From: Streptococcus mitis
Lineage (GTDB): Bacteria; Bacillota; Bacilli; Lactobacillales; Streptococcaceae
Reading direction: 5' to 3'
Length of the DNA: 64,000 bases
Assembly: GCF_002096845.1 (NCBI RefSeq)
Contig: NZ_NCVK01000018.1
Location: 62,001-126,000 of the forward strand
Part shown: positions 46,190-54,809 of the stretch, in pieces
Position numbering within the stretch: the first letter of the stretch is position 1
How the letters are laid out: every line of letters starts with the position of its first letter
Made by a program: the position numbers and the translations under genes
Notes under the pieces: model-generated
The model's database searches: none
Told to the model about the DNA's origin: nothing
Seen by the model: the letters and a program-made list of their open reading frames with translations, nothing else

Positions 46190-46741
46190 ATGGCAAACAT
46201 TCTCTTGGCTGTAACGGGCTCAATCGCCTCTTACAAGTCGGCAGATTTAGTCAGTTCTCTAAAAAAACAAGGCCATGATGTCACTGTCTTAATGACTCAA
46301 GCTGCTACAGAGTTTATCCAACCTTTGACACTACAGGTACTCTCACAGAATCCTGTCCACTTAGATGTCATGAAGGAACCCTATCCCGATCAGGTTAATC
46401 ATATCGAACTTGGCAAAAAAGCAGATTTATTTATCGTGGCCCCTGCAACTGCTAACACTATTGCAAAACTAGCCCATGGTTTTGCGGACAACATGGTAAC
46501 TTGTACAGCTCTAGCCTTGCCCAGTCATATTCCTAAACTAATAGCTCCTGCTATGAATACAAAAATGTATGACCATCCAGCAACTCAGGCTAATCTAAAA
46601 ACATTAGAAACCTACGGCTATCAGCTGATTGCTCCTAAGGAATCCCTACTAGCTTGTGGAGACCACGGACGAGGAGCTTTAGCCGACCTCACAATTATTT
46701 TAGAAAGAATAAAGGAAACTCTCGATGAAAAAACGCTCTAA
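46190..46741 (+). CDS. coaC: Phosphopantothenoylcysteine decarboxylase (CoaC)
   Basis: A 183-residue flavoprotein that decarboxylates phosphopantothenoylcysteine. Visible: ILLAVTGSIASYKSADLVSSL (residues 4-24), the active-site His in VNHIELGKKADLFIVAPATANTIAKLAHG (about 74), the substrate motif PAMNTKMYDHPATQANL (about 120-136) and the catalytic Cys in SLLACGDHGRGAL. GAAAGGA precedes the ATG. It overlaps panT by 17 bases. Confidence 0.94.
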   Translation: MANILLAVTGSIASYKSADLVSSLKKQGHDVTVLMTQAATEFIQPLTLQVLSQNPVHLDVMKEPYPDQVNHIELGKKADLFIVAPATANTIAKLAHGFADNMVTCTALALPSHIPKLIAPAMNTKMYDHPATQANLKTLETYGYQLIAPKESLLACGDHGRGALADLTIILERIKETLDEKTL

Positions 46742-47288
46742 TATTGCACCCATTGCTATCTTTTTTGCAACCATGCTCGTGATACACTTTCTGAGCTCGC
46801 TTATCTTTAACCTTTTTCCATTCCCAATCAAACCGACTATCGTTCATATTCCTGTCATTATTGCCAGCATTATTTACGGTCCACGAGTTGGGGTTACACT
46901 TGGATTTTTAATGGGACTACTTAGCTTGACAGTTAATACGATTACAATTCTACCAACAAGCTACCTCTTCTCTCCCTTCGTACCAAATGGGAACATCTAC
47001 TCAGCTATCATAGCTATCGTCCCACGTATTTTGATTGGTTTAACTCCTTATCTGGTCTATAAACTGATGAAAAATAAAACTGGTCTGATTTTAGCTGGTG
47101 CCCTTGGTTCACTTACCAACACAGTCTTTGTACTTGGTGGAATTTTCTACCTTTTTGGAAATGTTTTTGATGGTAATATCCAAAAACTCCTAGCAACTGT
47201 TATCTCAACGAATTCGATTGCTGAATTAGTTATTTCCGCAGTTCTAACCCTAGCCATTGTTCCAAGACTACAAACCTTGAAGAAATAA
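46725..47288 (+). CDS. panT: Pantothenate ECF transporter S component
   Basis: A 187-residue S component with about six membrane segments. It contains the typical FPIKPTIVHIPVIIASIIYGPRVGVTLGFLMGLLSL block (residues 31-66) in which streptococcal PanT-type vitamin-binding proteins are recognised. Pantothenate as the substrate is inferred from translational overlap with coaB-coaC, which use it. The energising ECF-T/A/A' proteins must be elsewhere. A terminator follows directly. Confidence 0.83.
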   Translation: MKKRSNIAPIAIFFATMLVIHFLSSLIFNLFPFPIKPTIVHIPVIIASIIYGPRVGVTLGFLMGLLSLTVNTITILPTSYLFSPFVPNGNIYSAIIAIVPRILIGLTPYLVYKLMKNKTGLILAGALGSLTNTVFVLGGIFYLFGNVFDGNIQKLLATVISTNSIAELVISAVLTLAIVPRLQTLKK

Positions 47289-47289
47289 A

Positions 47290-47328
47290 AACAATCTCCG
47301 CTTTCAAGCTTGAAGGTGGAGATTTTGT
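47290..47328 (+). terminator. Terminator of coaB-coaC-panT
   Basis: AACAATCTCC pairs with GGAGATTTTGTT around an inner TTTCAAGCTTGAA palindrome; T-rich sequence follows. Confidence 0.75.
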
Positions 47329-47369
47329 TCTGTATATTTTATTTTTTAGTGAAATTTTTACCAATATTT

Positions 47370-47484
47370 ATACTCAATAAAAATCAAAGTGCAAACTAGA
47401 AAGCTAGCTTCAGTCAGCTCAAAATACTATTTTGAGGTTGCAAATGGAAGCTAACGTGGTTTGAAAAGTTTTTAGAAGAGTATT
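47370..47484 (-). repeat. Degenerate BOX element
   Basis: Minus-strand orientation: boxC-type end (TATACTCAATAAAAATCAAA at 47370) and boxA-type end (AGAAGAGTATT at about 47484) enclose one eroded boxB (CAGCTCAAAATACTATTTTGAGG). Many differences from the other four copies mark it as old. It occupies most of the 292-base gap before niaX. Confidence 0.8.
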
Positions 47485-47544
47485 AACTTAAAAATGACCT
47501 ATAAACCCAAGTAAATCCTTGCTTTATTGTCTTGTTTATAGTAC

Positions 47545-47569
47545 TATACTAGTGTATATACAGTTAAAA
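47545..47569 (+). promoter_or_regulatory. NiaR operator overlapping the niaX -10
   Basis: Positions 47547-47569 (TACTAGTGTATATAC then AGTTAAAA) match every position of the remembered pneumococcal NiaR consensus TACWRGTGTMTWKAC-ASYTRWAW. The -10 TATACT (47545-47550) overlaps its left end, so binding would block transcription of niaX-niaR. Confidence 0.82.
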
Positions 47570-47580
47570 AGGAGATTCTT

Positions 47581-48108
47581 ATGAACACACGGAAAAAGAC
47601 ACAATTTATGACAATGACTGCCCTCTTAACGGCTATTGCGATTTTGATTCCAATTGTTATGCCTTTCAAGATCGTCATTCCACCTGCTTCCTATACTTTA
47701 GGAAGCCACATCGCTATTTTTATCGCTATGTTCTTATCGCCCTCGATGGCAATATTTGTTATCCTCGCCTCTAGTTTTGGATTTTTGATGGCTGGTTATC
47801 CCATGGTTATCGTTTTTAGAGCTTTCTCTCATATCGTTTTTGGTACCCTAGGAGCTCTTTACCTACAAAAATTCCCCGATACCCTTGATAAACCAAAATC
47901 TTCCTGGGTTTTCAACTTTGTTTTGGCTGTTGTTCATGCCCTTGCTGAAGTATTAGCCTGTGTCCTTTTTTACGCAACTTCTGGTACCAATGTAGAAAAT
48001 ATGTTTTATGTTCTATTTGTGCTAGTTGGATTTGGTACAATTATACATAGTATGGTAGACTATACATTAGCACTAGCTGTCTATAAAGTGCTTCGAAAAC
48101 GCCGTTAA
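47581..48108 (+). CDS. niaX: Niacin ECF transporter S component
   Basis: A 175-residue membrane protein with about six hydrophobic segments (FMTMTALLTAIAILIPIVMPFKIVIPPASYTLGSHIAIFIAMFLSP near the start), an ECF S component. Niacin specificity is inferred from the NiaR operator in its promoter and the niaR gene 11 bases downstream. GGAG lies 7-10 bases before the ATG. NAD made from imported niacin feeds nadK and the NADH sensor Rex encoded nearby. Confidence 0.88.
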   Translation: MNTRKKTQFMTMTALLTAIAILIPIVMPFKIVIPPASYTLGSHIAIFIAMFLSPSMAIFVILASSFGFLMAGYPMVIVFRAFSHIVFGTLGALYLQKFPDTLDKPKSSWVFNFVLAVVHALAEVLACVLFYATSGTNVENMFYVLFVLVGFGTIIHSMVDYTLALAVYKVLRKRR

Positions 48109-48119
48109 GAGGAAAAACT

Positions 48120-48635
48120 ATGACAAAAGATCGCAAACAAGCCCTGCTCCAAGTCTTGAAAGAAGCTCCTAAAGCCCTCAATGGTCAAAGTTTGGCTGAA
48201 CATTTTCATGTCACACGTCAGGTCATTGTACAGGACATTGCAATTTTGAGAGCCGATGGTGCTCCTATCCTATCCACCAATCGTGGCTACGTCTATAAGC
48301 AAATTGATACTAACCCTTATGTTCATAAACTTTTTAAAGTGAAACATGAAGTTGAAGAAATCGGTCAAGAACTCCTTGCTATCGTCGATAATGGAGGGCG
48401 TGTCCAGAATACTTTGATTGACCATCCCGTTTATGGAGAAATTGAAACCTTGCTGAAACTGTCTTGCCGCCGAGGCGTTCAACATTTTTTAGAACAAGTC
48501 GAGCATTCTGATTTTAGACCTCTGTCTGAATTGACAGATGGCATCCATTACCACCTAGTCGAAGCTGAAACACAACAAGACCTCCACTATATCGAGGAGG
48601 CCTTGGATAAACTTGGTTATTTAGTAAAAGACTAG
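48120..48635 (+). CDS. niaR: Niacin-responsive repressor NiaR (3H domain)
   Basis: A 171-residue regulator. An N-terminal HTH (LNGQSLAEHFHVTRQVIVQDIAILRADGAPILS, about residues 20-52) precedes the 3H domain with three conserved histidines: DHPVYGEIE, GIHYHLVEAE and an earlier KHEVEEI. It represses niacin uptake and NAD synthesis genes when nicotinic acid is bound. It is co-transcribed with niaX, so it is probably autoregulated. Its stop overlaps the convergent Nudix gene stop by 4 bases. Confidence 0.93.
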   Translation: MTKDRKQALLQVLKEAPKALNGQSLAEHFHVTRQVIVQDIAILRADGAPILSTNRGYVYKQIDTNPYVHKLFKVKHEVEEIGQELLAIVDNGGRVQNTLIDHPVYGEIETLLKLSCRRGVQHFLEQVEHSDFRPLSELTDGIHYHLVEAETQQDLHYIEEALDKLGYLVKD

Positions 48636-49099
48636 AAGATTTTCTTTTCCCAATCGTCTTCTGTACGGCGAGGGTAGAAAAATTCAGATTTGTCAGGAGC
48701 TTCCATCATCTCCATCAAGGGTAACATATCATAGGCCAGTTCCAAGCTTGGAATCTGGTCTTTTTGCACCCAAGAAACTTCTCCTTCATCTGAAGAGCGA
48801 AGGGTACCAGAGAACTCAGTCGCCTTATAACAAATGACAATATAGCGCCCACCTGTATCTAGTGGCCAATTTTTAATGCCGACAAGTTGAGGATTTTGGA
48901 TAGTCAATCCTGTTTCTTCATAGATTTCACGAATGACAGACTCTGCTAAAGATTCGCCATTTTCTACATGGCCTCCTGGAAAGGCATAACCTGACCAGCG
49001 ATTGGTTTCAGGAGCGCGGTACTGCATAACCACTCGCTGAGTTTCGAGGTCTTCAATCAGACAGATATTTGTTAAAATCGTTAATTGGGAACGGGACAT
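48632..49099 (-). CDS. Nudix hydrolase (MutT/NUDIX)
   Basis: A 155-residue Nudix protein with the box GGHVENGESLAESVIREIYEETGL (about residues 42-65), which fits GX5EX7REUXEEXGU. The N-terminus (LTILTNICLIEDLETQRVVMQYRAPETNRWSGYAFPGG) resembles 8-oxo-dGTP diphosphatase-type MutT members of streptococci, but substrate is not determinable from sequence. GGAACGGGA lies before the ATG. Confidence 0.9.
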   Translation of the reverse strand: MSRSQLTILTNICLIEDLETQRVVMQYRAPETNRWSGYAFPGGHVENGESLAESVIREIYEETGLTIQNPQLVGIKNWPLDTGGRYIVICYKATEFSGTLRSSDEGEVSWVQKDQIPSLELAYDMLPLMEMMEAPDKSEFFYPRRTEDDWEKKIF

Positions 49100-49240
49100 A
49101 AATTTACTCGCTTTCTAAGTTATTAAAATGTATCTTCGTTGTTTTTTACTTTATAAGGAACAGGAGTATACATATCTATATAGCCGAAAAACTGTGGTGC
49201 AATATTAGATATAGATTCTTTAAAATATCAATTTTAAAAA

Positions 49241-51538
49241 TCAAATAGGTACAATATTTTTTTCTAATGTTTTTAATTCATCTATCCATCTATTATATCG
49301 GGCGGAAACATTTTCAATATAATCATAGAAAATACCATCTTCTTCATAAATCGGGGTTTTGGGTCCCCTCAGATTCTCTTCTTCTCCTTTATCATCAATT
49401 AGAGCGTTCTCTAAGATACTCAACAATTTAGGGATATAACTTTGATTATCTGCGCACAAGAACTTTATGAGTAAATCTAATATCTGAATACCTCCAATTA
49501 ATTCTTTGGGGTCTAACTCCATAACAAAGAAATATGCATGCTCTTTGTATATTTTTAAGTCATTTATAGAATTGGAAAAAGTCCGTTTTGAATAATCCTT
49601 GTTTGGATTTTTTTGCATGTTGTATAAGATTGATTCAAATATTTCTTGCCGAAGATTCCTCCTCTTTTCCATTGAACTTGAAAACTCCGAAACATAGTTT
49701 AAAGAAATTTTATTTCGTATATCTGATATTGGTAAACTCAATTTGGGATATTCATATTTAATGAAATTTTCTAAAAGATAAAATGGTATTCTATTTTTAT
49801 TAAATTCATATTCTGGTTGTTTAAGTTTAATATAATTAACTAATAGACCACTCAAAAAAGTTTCTTCATTCTCAAGTAAACTATTTAGATTATCGTTACA
49901 AATGGAATCAATCAAAGTAAGAAAAATTTTATCATCAAAAAAAGGAGTATCAAGACTTTGAAGATATTCAACTAATCTTTGAAATTGATTACTAGTCAGA
50001 AAATTCCTTTTCCCATTATTATATTTCTTTATGACATCTTTTATTAAAACTTTTTTCCACATTCTATAGAGTTTACGTTGGTTTTTTATTGTATCTAGCA
50101 GTTTAAAATTTTGTTCATCACTCTTAGACAGGTAATAATTAGTAATAATTTGAGCTAATAGTTTGTTCCCTACTAGAATTTGTGGCTCTTTTTGAAATAA
50201 AATTTTGATATCAGTCTGATTTATATCATAAACAAATTCGTTATCTATGCGTCCATTCCAATAAATTTTTGCTACTAGAATTTGTTTATCAAATTCTAAA
50301 CTTTTTTCTTGAGAATCGAAGTTTTGTATTTCTGAAACTGTTAAATCATCATCTTCAGTAAGTAACTCAATAATCTGATTGTTCAAATATTTTTTAACCT
50401 TTTTGTTTTGATCATTCATGGCTAACAGTTTAGCAATTTCATAATTAATGGAATTTCCAGTTTTTAAATCAAATTTTAAATCACTAAAATATGAACTTAA
50501 CATTATTGATTTAATTGTTTTACTATCTCGTATTTGACTCAAATATATTAAATCATTAATTATAGGACGATAGTTATTATTTAGATATTCATTATTCTTT
50601 TCATTATCAATTCGTTTAGACCAAAGAATATAAAATATTTCGGAAAGTTGCTCTGATTGTTTATTATTTGATAAATATGATTTAGCAATAGACTTGATAC
50701 TTTCTTTACTGAATCCAACATCATATTTTATTGGGTAAAATTTTGGAACAATTACTTCATCAAATAATTTTATAATTCCATCATTCGAGGTAATGACAAT
50801 CACTTTCATTCCAATTTCTTGTTCAATATAGTCAATAACACCTAATGCCTCATTATAAATTGAATAGTCTTTTATATTAATATCATCATCTTTAATCCCC
50901 CCAACTCTCTCAAAGTCATCTAACACTAATATTCTATCTTGAAATCGTTTCAAAATCTGCAACCCATCCTGAGAAATTATCCAACCAAATAAGCTACCAA
51001 TTACTGGAATATTTATTAGATTGGAGAGAATAGAATCTTGAACCACTTGTGTATTTATTTCTTTAATAATATCTGAACGATTGTTAAGACCAAAAAGAGA
51101 AACATAAAAGTATTTCTTTTTTAATGCAAGTAATGATTCTTTTATTAATTTAGTTTTGCCCGACCCCCACGGTCCAATAATCCATAAATTTTTTGCACGA
51201 GTTTTATTAATCTTATATACAAGTTCTTGTGGAACTTCTTTCTTGTTTTTTGTACAAAAACTATATATAAACAAATATAATTTAAGAATCATTACAAAAA
51301 TTGTAGTACCTAACCATAATACGAATATAAAATTTAATAAAAAAACAGCTATGATTTTATACTCAAAATGCCACAAAGGAAATAGTACATTCAAATATGA
51401 TATTACATTCTTAACAATTTTTCTAGTTGCATCAATCAAACTTAAAAAGATTATACCCGATAAAACCAACCACCATCTCATTGTTATAATATACTTTTCA
51501 TTGCACCATAAAAATAAATTATTTAGTTTTGTTCCCAC
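49241..51538 (-). CDS. Membrane-anchored P-loop NTPase (KAP/YobI-like), putative defence protein
   Basis: A 765-residue protein with N-terminal membrane segments (about residues 21-37 and 61-92), then a P-loop domain: Walker A GPWGSGKT (122-129), Walker B RILVLDDFERV (202-212), and a sensor-like VIVITSND strand (about 245). A further hydrophobic stretch (LINIPVIGSLFGWII) lies between the Walker motifs, as in KAP NTPases, whose membrane helices are inserted there. About 450 residues of helical, Asn/Ile/Lys-rich sequence with no recognised domain follow. The gene is clearly more AT-rich than its neighbours and stands alone between the Nudix gene and uvrB, suggesting acquired DNA. The start is GTG at 51538 after GAGGTAGAGG. 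Membrane-bound P-loop NTPases of this kind are frequent in anti-phage loci, but that role is inference. Confidence 0.7.
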   Translation of the reverse strand: MGTKLNNLFLWCNEKYIITMRWWLVLSGIIFLSLIDATRKIVKNVISYLNVLFPLWHFEYKIIAVFLLNFIFVLWLGTTIFVMILKLYLFIYSFCTKNKKEVPQELVYKINKTRAKNLWIIGPWGSGKTKLIKESLLALKKKYFYVSLFGLNNRSDIIKEINTQVVQDSILSNLINIPVIGSLFGWIISQDGLQILKRFQDRILVLDDFERVGGIKDDDINIKDYSIYNEALGVIDYIEQEIGMKVIVITSNDGIIKLFDEVIVPKFYPIKYDVGFSKESIKSIAKSYLSNNKQSEQLSEIFYILWSKRIDNEKNNEYLNNNYRPIINDLIYLSQIRDSKTIKSIMLSSYFSDLKFDLKTGNSINYEIAKLLAMNDQNKKVKKYLNNQIIELLTEDDDLTVSEIQNFDSQEKSLEFDKQILVAKIYWNGRIDNEFVYDINQTDIKILFQKEPQILVGNKLLAQIITNYYLSKSDEQNFKLLDTIKNQRKLYRMWKKVLIKDVIKKYNNGKRNFLTSNQFQRLVEYLQSLDTPFFDDKIFLTLIDSICNDNLNSLLENEETFLSGLLVNYIKLKQPEYEFNKNRIPFYLLENFIKYEYPKLSLPISDIRNKISLNYVSEFSSSMEKRRNLRQEIFESILYNMQKNPNKDYSKRTFSNSINDLKIYKEHAYFFVMELDPKELIGGIQILDLLIKFLCADNQSYIPKLLSILENALIDDKGEEENLRGPKTPIYEEDGIFYDYIENVSARYNRWIDELKTLEKNIVPI

Positions 51539-51619
51539 ACCTCTACCTCACAAATTATAACAACATATACTATAATTTCTTATAAACTTTATTCAACCTT
51601 AAAAAATTTAGTTTAATTC

Positions 51620-53608
51620 CTAATCCAACGCCTTGACTTCCAGCATCATATCACGTATCTGAGCTGCGAGTTCAAAGTCAAGCACTTCGACGGCTTCTTG
51701 CATTTGTTTTTCAAGTTTCTTGACAAGCTCTTTGCGCTCTTGTTTGTTGAGGCTATTGATGTCAACTTCCTTGTCTTCTTCCTTAGCAACTGCCTTGGTC
51801 ACAGCAATCAGGTCACGGATTTCCTTCTTGATTGTCTGAGGTACAATACCATGTTCTTCATTATAAGCCATCTGGATTTTACGACGACGGGCCGTTTCAT
51901 CAATGGCACGTTGCATAGACTGAGTCACAGTGTCCGCATACATGATGACATGCCCTTCACTGTTACGAGCAGCACGACCAATGGTCTGGATAAGACCACG
52001 TTCATTACGAAGGAAACCTTCCTTGTCAGCATCAAGAATGGCTACGAGACTCACTTCAGGAACGTCAATTCCTTCACGGAGGAGGTTGATTCCGACCAAG
52101 ACATCAAAGACACCCAAGCGCAGGTCACGGATAATCTCCGTCCGTTCCAAGGTCTTGATATCAGAGTGCATGTACTTGACCTTGATCCCCATTTCCTTAA
52201 AGTAGTCGGTCAAGTCCTCTGCCATTTTCTTGGTCAAGGTTGTGATAAAGGTACGCTCATTTTTTTCAACACGGGCATTAATTTCGCCTAAGAGATCATC
52301 AATCTGTCCCATTGTTGGACGAACTTCCACCTCAGGATCCAAAAGACCTGTCGGACGAATAATTTGCTCAATCACTGTCTCGGTCTGTTCATTTTCATAG
52401 TCACCAGGTGTCGCTGAAACGTAAACAATCTGATGCACATGGCTTTCAAACTCTTCGCGACGTAAAGGTCGATTGTCCAAAGCTGATGGCAAACGGAAAC
52501 CATAATTAACCAGCATTTCCTTACGAGAACGGTCTCCATTGTACATGCCCTTGATTTGTCCCATGGTCATGTGACTTTCATCAATCATAATCAAGAAATC
52601 ATCTGGGAAAAAGTCAAGAAGCGTATAAGGAGGCTCACCTTCGCTACGTCCATCCATGTGACGTGAATAGTTTTCAACCCCGTTGGTATAGCCCATCTCA
52701 CGCAACATCTCAATATCATACTCTGTCCGCTGTTTCAAACGTTGGGCTTCAAGCAATTTGCCTTCCTTTTCAAAGACAGCTAGTTGCTCTTCTAATTCTG
52801 CTTGAATCTTGGCAATGGCAACTTCCATATGGTCGTCATTGGTCACAAAGTGAGTAGCTGGGAAAATCGCCAAATGATCCACTTCTCCCAAGACCTGACC
52901 TGTCAAAGCTTCAACCTCACGAATACGGTCAATTTCGTCTCCAAAGAATTCTACTCGAAAGGCGTGTTCATCACGGGAAGCTGGGAAAATCTCCACCACA
53001 TCTCCACGCACACGAAATCTTCCCCGTTGGAAATCAATATCATTACGTTCAAACTGGATATCGACCAAGTCATTTAAGAGTTTATCACGAGAAATTTCAA
53101 GACCTGGACGTAGACTCACGACACTATCAGCGTATTCCTTGGGCGAACCCAAACCATAGATACAAGAGACTGAGGCCACGACAATAACATCATTACGCTC
53201 CAGAAGAGCCGAAGTCGCTGAGTGACGAAGCTTGTCAATCTCGTCATTGACAGAACTATCCTTCTCAATATAGGTATCGCTAGAAGGTACATAGGCTTCT
53301 GGCTGGTAATAGTCATAGTAGGATACGAAGTACTCAACAGCATTTTCAGGGAAAAATTCTTTAAACTCCCCATAGAGCTGTCCTGCCAGAGTCTTATTGT
53401 GGGCGATGACCAGAGTTGGTTTATTGGCTTTGGAAATAACCTGACTCATGGTATAGGTCTTCCCTGTTCCAGTCGCCCCCATCAGAATCTGAGCTTTTTC
53501 TCCACCCTCGATATTATCAACCAACTGCTCAATAGCTTGAGGTTGGTCTCCTGATGGTTGATATTTTGATACTAGTTTAAATTGATTATCTGTAATGCGA
53601 TTGATCAT
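51620..53608 (-). CDS. uvrB: Excinuclease ABC subunit B
   Basis: A 662-residue nucleotide-excision-repair helicase-like protein that loads UvrC at damage found by UvrA. Walker [16 protein letters not shown] (about residues 42-56), beta-hairpin [21 protein letters not shown] (about 90-110), DESH box [12 protein letters not shown] (about 340), helicase motif [30 protein letters not shown] and the C-terminal UvrC-binding UVR motif ([24 protein letters not shown]). Full length. Confidence 0.97.
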   Translation of the reverse strand: MINRITDNQFKLVSKYQPSGDQPQAIEQLVDNIEGGEKAQILMGATGTGKTYTMSQVISKANKPTLVIAHNKTLAGQLYGEFKEFFPENAVEYFVSYYDYYQPEAYVPSSDTYIEKDSSVNDEIDKLRHSATSALLERNDVIVVASVSCIYGLGSPKEYADSVVSLRPGLEISRDKLLNDLVDIQFERNDIDFQRGRFRVRGDVVEIFPASRDEHAFRVEFFGDEIDRIREVEALTGQVLGEVDHLAIFPATHFVTNDDHMEVAIAKIQAELEEQLAVFEKEGKLLEAQRLKQRTEYDIEMLREMGYTNGVENYSRHMDGRSEGEPPYTLLDFFPDDFLIMIDESHMTMGQIKGMYNGDRSRKEMLVNYGFRLPSALDNRPLRREEFESHVHQIVYVSATPGDYENEQTETVIEQIIRPTGLLDPEVEVRPTMGQIDDLLGEINARVEKNERTFITTLTKKMAEDLTDYFKEMGIKVKYMHSDIKTLERTEIIRDLRLGVFDVLVGINLLREGIDVPEVSLVAILDADKEGFLRNERGLIQTIGRAARNSEGHVIMYADTVTQSMQRAIDETARRRKIQMAYNEEHGIVPQTIKKEIRDLIAVTKAVAKEEDKEVDINSLNKQERKELVKKLEKQMQEAVEVLDFELAAQIRDMMLEVKALD

Positions 53609-53667
53609 AAGAATCCTCTTTCGATGTGCTATTCCTATTTTAGCATACTTGTAGCATTTTCACGAAG

Positions 53668-53695
53668 AAAAGGACAGACCGAAGTCACATCCTTT
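53668..53695 (-). terminator. Terminator overlapping the end of the second CPBP gene
   Basis: The minus strand forms AAAGGA..GAC-UUCG-GTC..TCCTTT, followed by TCTTCG. The stop codon of the protease (53687-53685) lies within the stem. Confidence 0.75.
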
Positions 53696-54638
53696 CATTT
53701 TCTTTCTTAAATTGGTAAGCGAGATAGACAATCAGCAGTAGCAAGACCAGACTTGTCATGATAGATCCTTCTATCCCAAAAGAGCCACCTGATAGCCAGC
53801 CTTGATCGCCTTGTGGTAAAAAGGTCATTAGCGATGTTCCCGACGGCTGACCACTAACTAAAATCCCAAATAAATTTCCTTGAGCAAAATTCCAAGCCCC
53901 ATGAATACCTGCAACACCCCAAACTGTATCGGTTTTGAGGAGGTAAAGTGACATGGCAACTCCGAATAAGAAGAGATTCACTAGAGATAGTGGTGTTAGA
54001 CCAGAATTTCCCACATGAAGCAGGGTAAAAAGTACGCTAGATATGACAACAGCAAGTTTTAAATTGGTTCTTGAAGCCAACTGAGGAAGGAGCCATGCAC
54101 GGGACACCACTTCTTCTGCTGTTCCCTGTAAAATCCAAAATGGGATAGTAAAGACAACAAAGGCAAGCGAATACGGATTCAAGTGAATGGACTCCAAACG
54201 ATATTGCCCCAAGGCCACTAAACCTAACAAAGTAAGAAGAAAAAGTGCCAGACCTAGCCCAAATCCCTTAAGGAGATTACTGAGGAAATTTTCTCTATAA
54301 AATCCCAAGGTTCGAATAGGTCTTTTCTCAACTTTTCTAGTCCATCTGAACACAGTGTTGAGAATAAAACCAAAGGCCAGCAATTCTAAAATTAAACGAA
54401 AATCACCTGTTTTATCCGTCAAGCTCTGATGCAAGGTCTGCAAGTAGGTTGCAAGATTTTGACCAGCCTCTCCAAAATTTCTAGCAAGTCCGATGAGAGC
54501 TAAGAAACTAATACCATACAGAGTATAAGCCACAAACTCTCCTATGAAGACAAAAGCAAAGGCTAACAAGGGGCTTGTGTAAATGTTTAAACTCATTTTT
54601 GAAGCTTGGAAGTCTTTAAATATTCTTTTGTTCTTCAT
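53685..54638 (-). CDS. CPBP-family intramembrane metalloprotease
   Basis: A 317-residue membrane protein with about eight hydrophobic segments. CPBP motifs are QGTAEEVVSRAWLLPQLASR (Glu-Glu and Arg, about residues 172-191), SVLFTLLHVGN (about 205) and GIHGAWNFAQGNLFG (about 250), the last two supplying His and Asn ligands. Much larger N-terminal part than the first CPBP protein (1357-2028), so a different subfamily. Role unknown. The gene is divergent from glnPH. GAGGACGAGG precedes the ATG. Confidence 0.84.
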   Translation of the reverse strand: MKNKRIFKDFQASKMSLNIYTSPLLAFAFVFIGEFVAYTLYGISFLALIGLARNFGEAGQNLATYLQTLHQSLTDKTGDFRLILELLAFGFILNTVFRWTRKVEKRPIRTLGFYRENFLSNLLKGFGLGLALFLLTLLGLVALGQYRLESIHLNPYSLAFVVFTIPFWILQGTAEEVVSRAWLLPQLASRTNLKLAVVISSVLFTLLHVGNSGLTPLSLVNLFLFGVAMSLYLLKTDTVWGVAGIHGAWNFAQGNLFGILVSGQPSGTSLMTFLPQGDQGWLSGGSFGIEGSIMTSLVLLLLIVYLAYQFKKENERM

Positions 54639-54719
54639 ATCCTCGTCCTCTTTTCTTCTATATATACTATTATTATAGCACTTTTTAATAGCAATTCAAG
54701 AAAGAAAAGGAAAAACCAA

Positions 54720-54736
54720 TGTTATATTTTCTGACA
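54720..54736 (+). promoter_or_regulatory. GlnR box upstream of glnPH
   Basis: TGTTA-TATTTTC-TGACA fits TGTNA-N7-TNACA exactly. GlnR represses glutamine uptake and assimilation genes when glutamine is plentiful, and regulation of glnPQ-zwf by GlnR is reported in S. pneumoniae (from memory). The box lies 16 bases upstream of the -35. Confidence 0.82.
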
Positions 54737-54751
54737 CAAAAATATAAAAAT

Positions 54752-54780
54752 TTGCCTTTTTTTAATTTTTCTGATATAAT
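54752..54780 (+). promoter_or_regulatory. Promoter of glnPH-glnQ
   Basis: TTGCCT (54752-54757), 17-base spacer, TATAAT (54775-54780) with an extended TG (TGATATAAT). AAAGGAG precedes the ATG at 54810. Confidence 0.85.
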
Positions 54781-54809
54781 GGGAAAATATTCGGAAAAGG
54801 AGACTAAAA

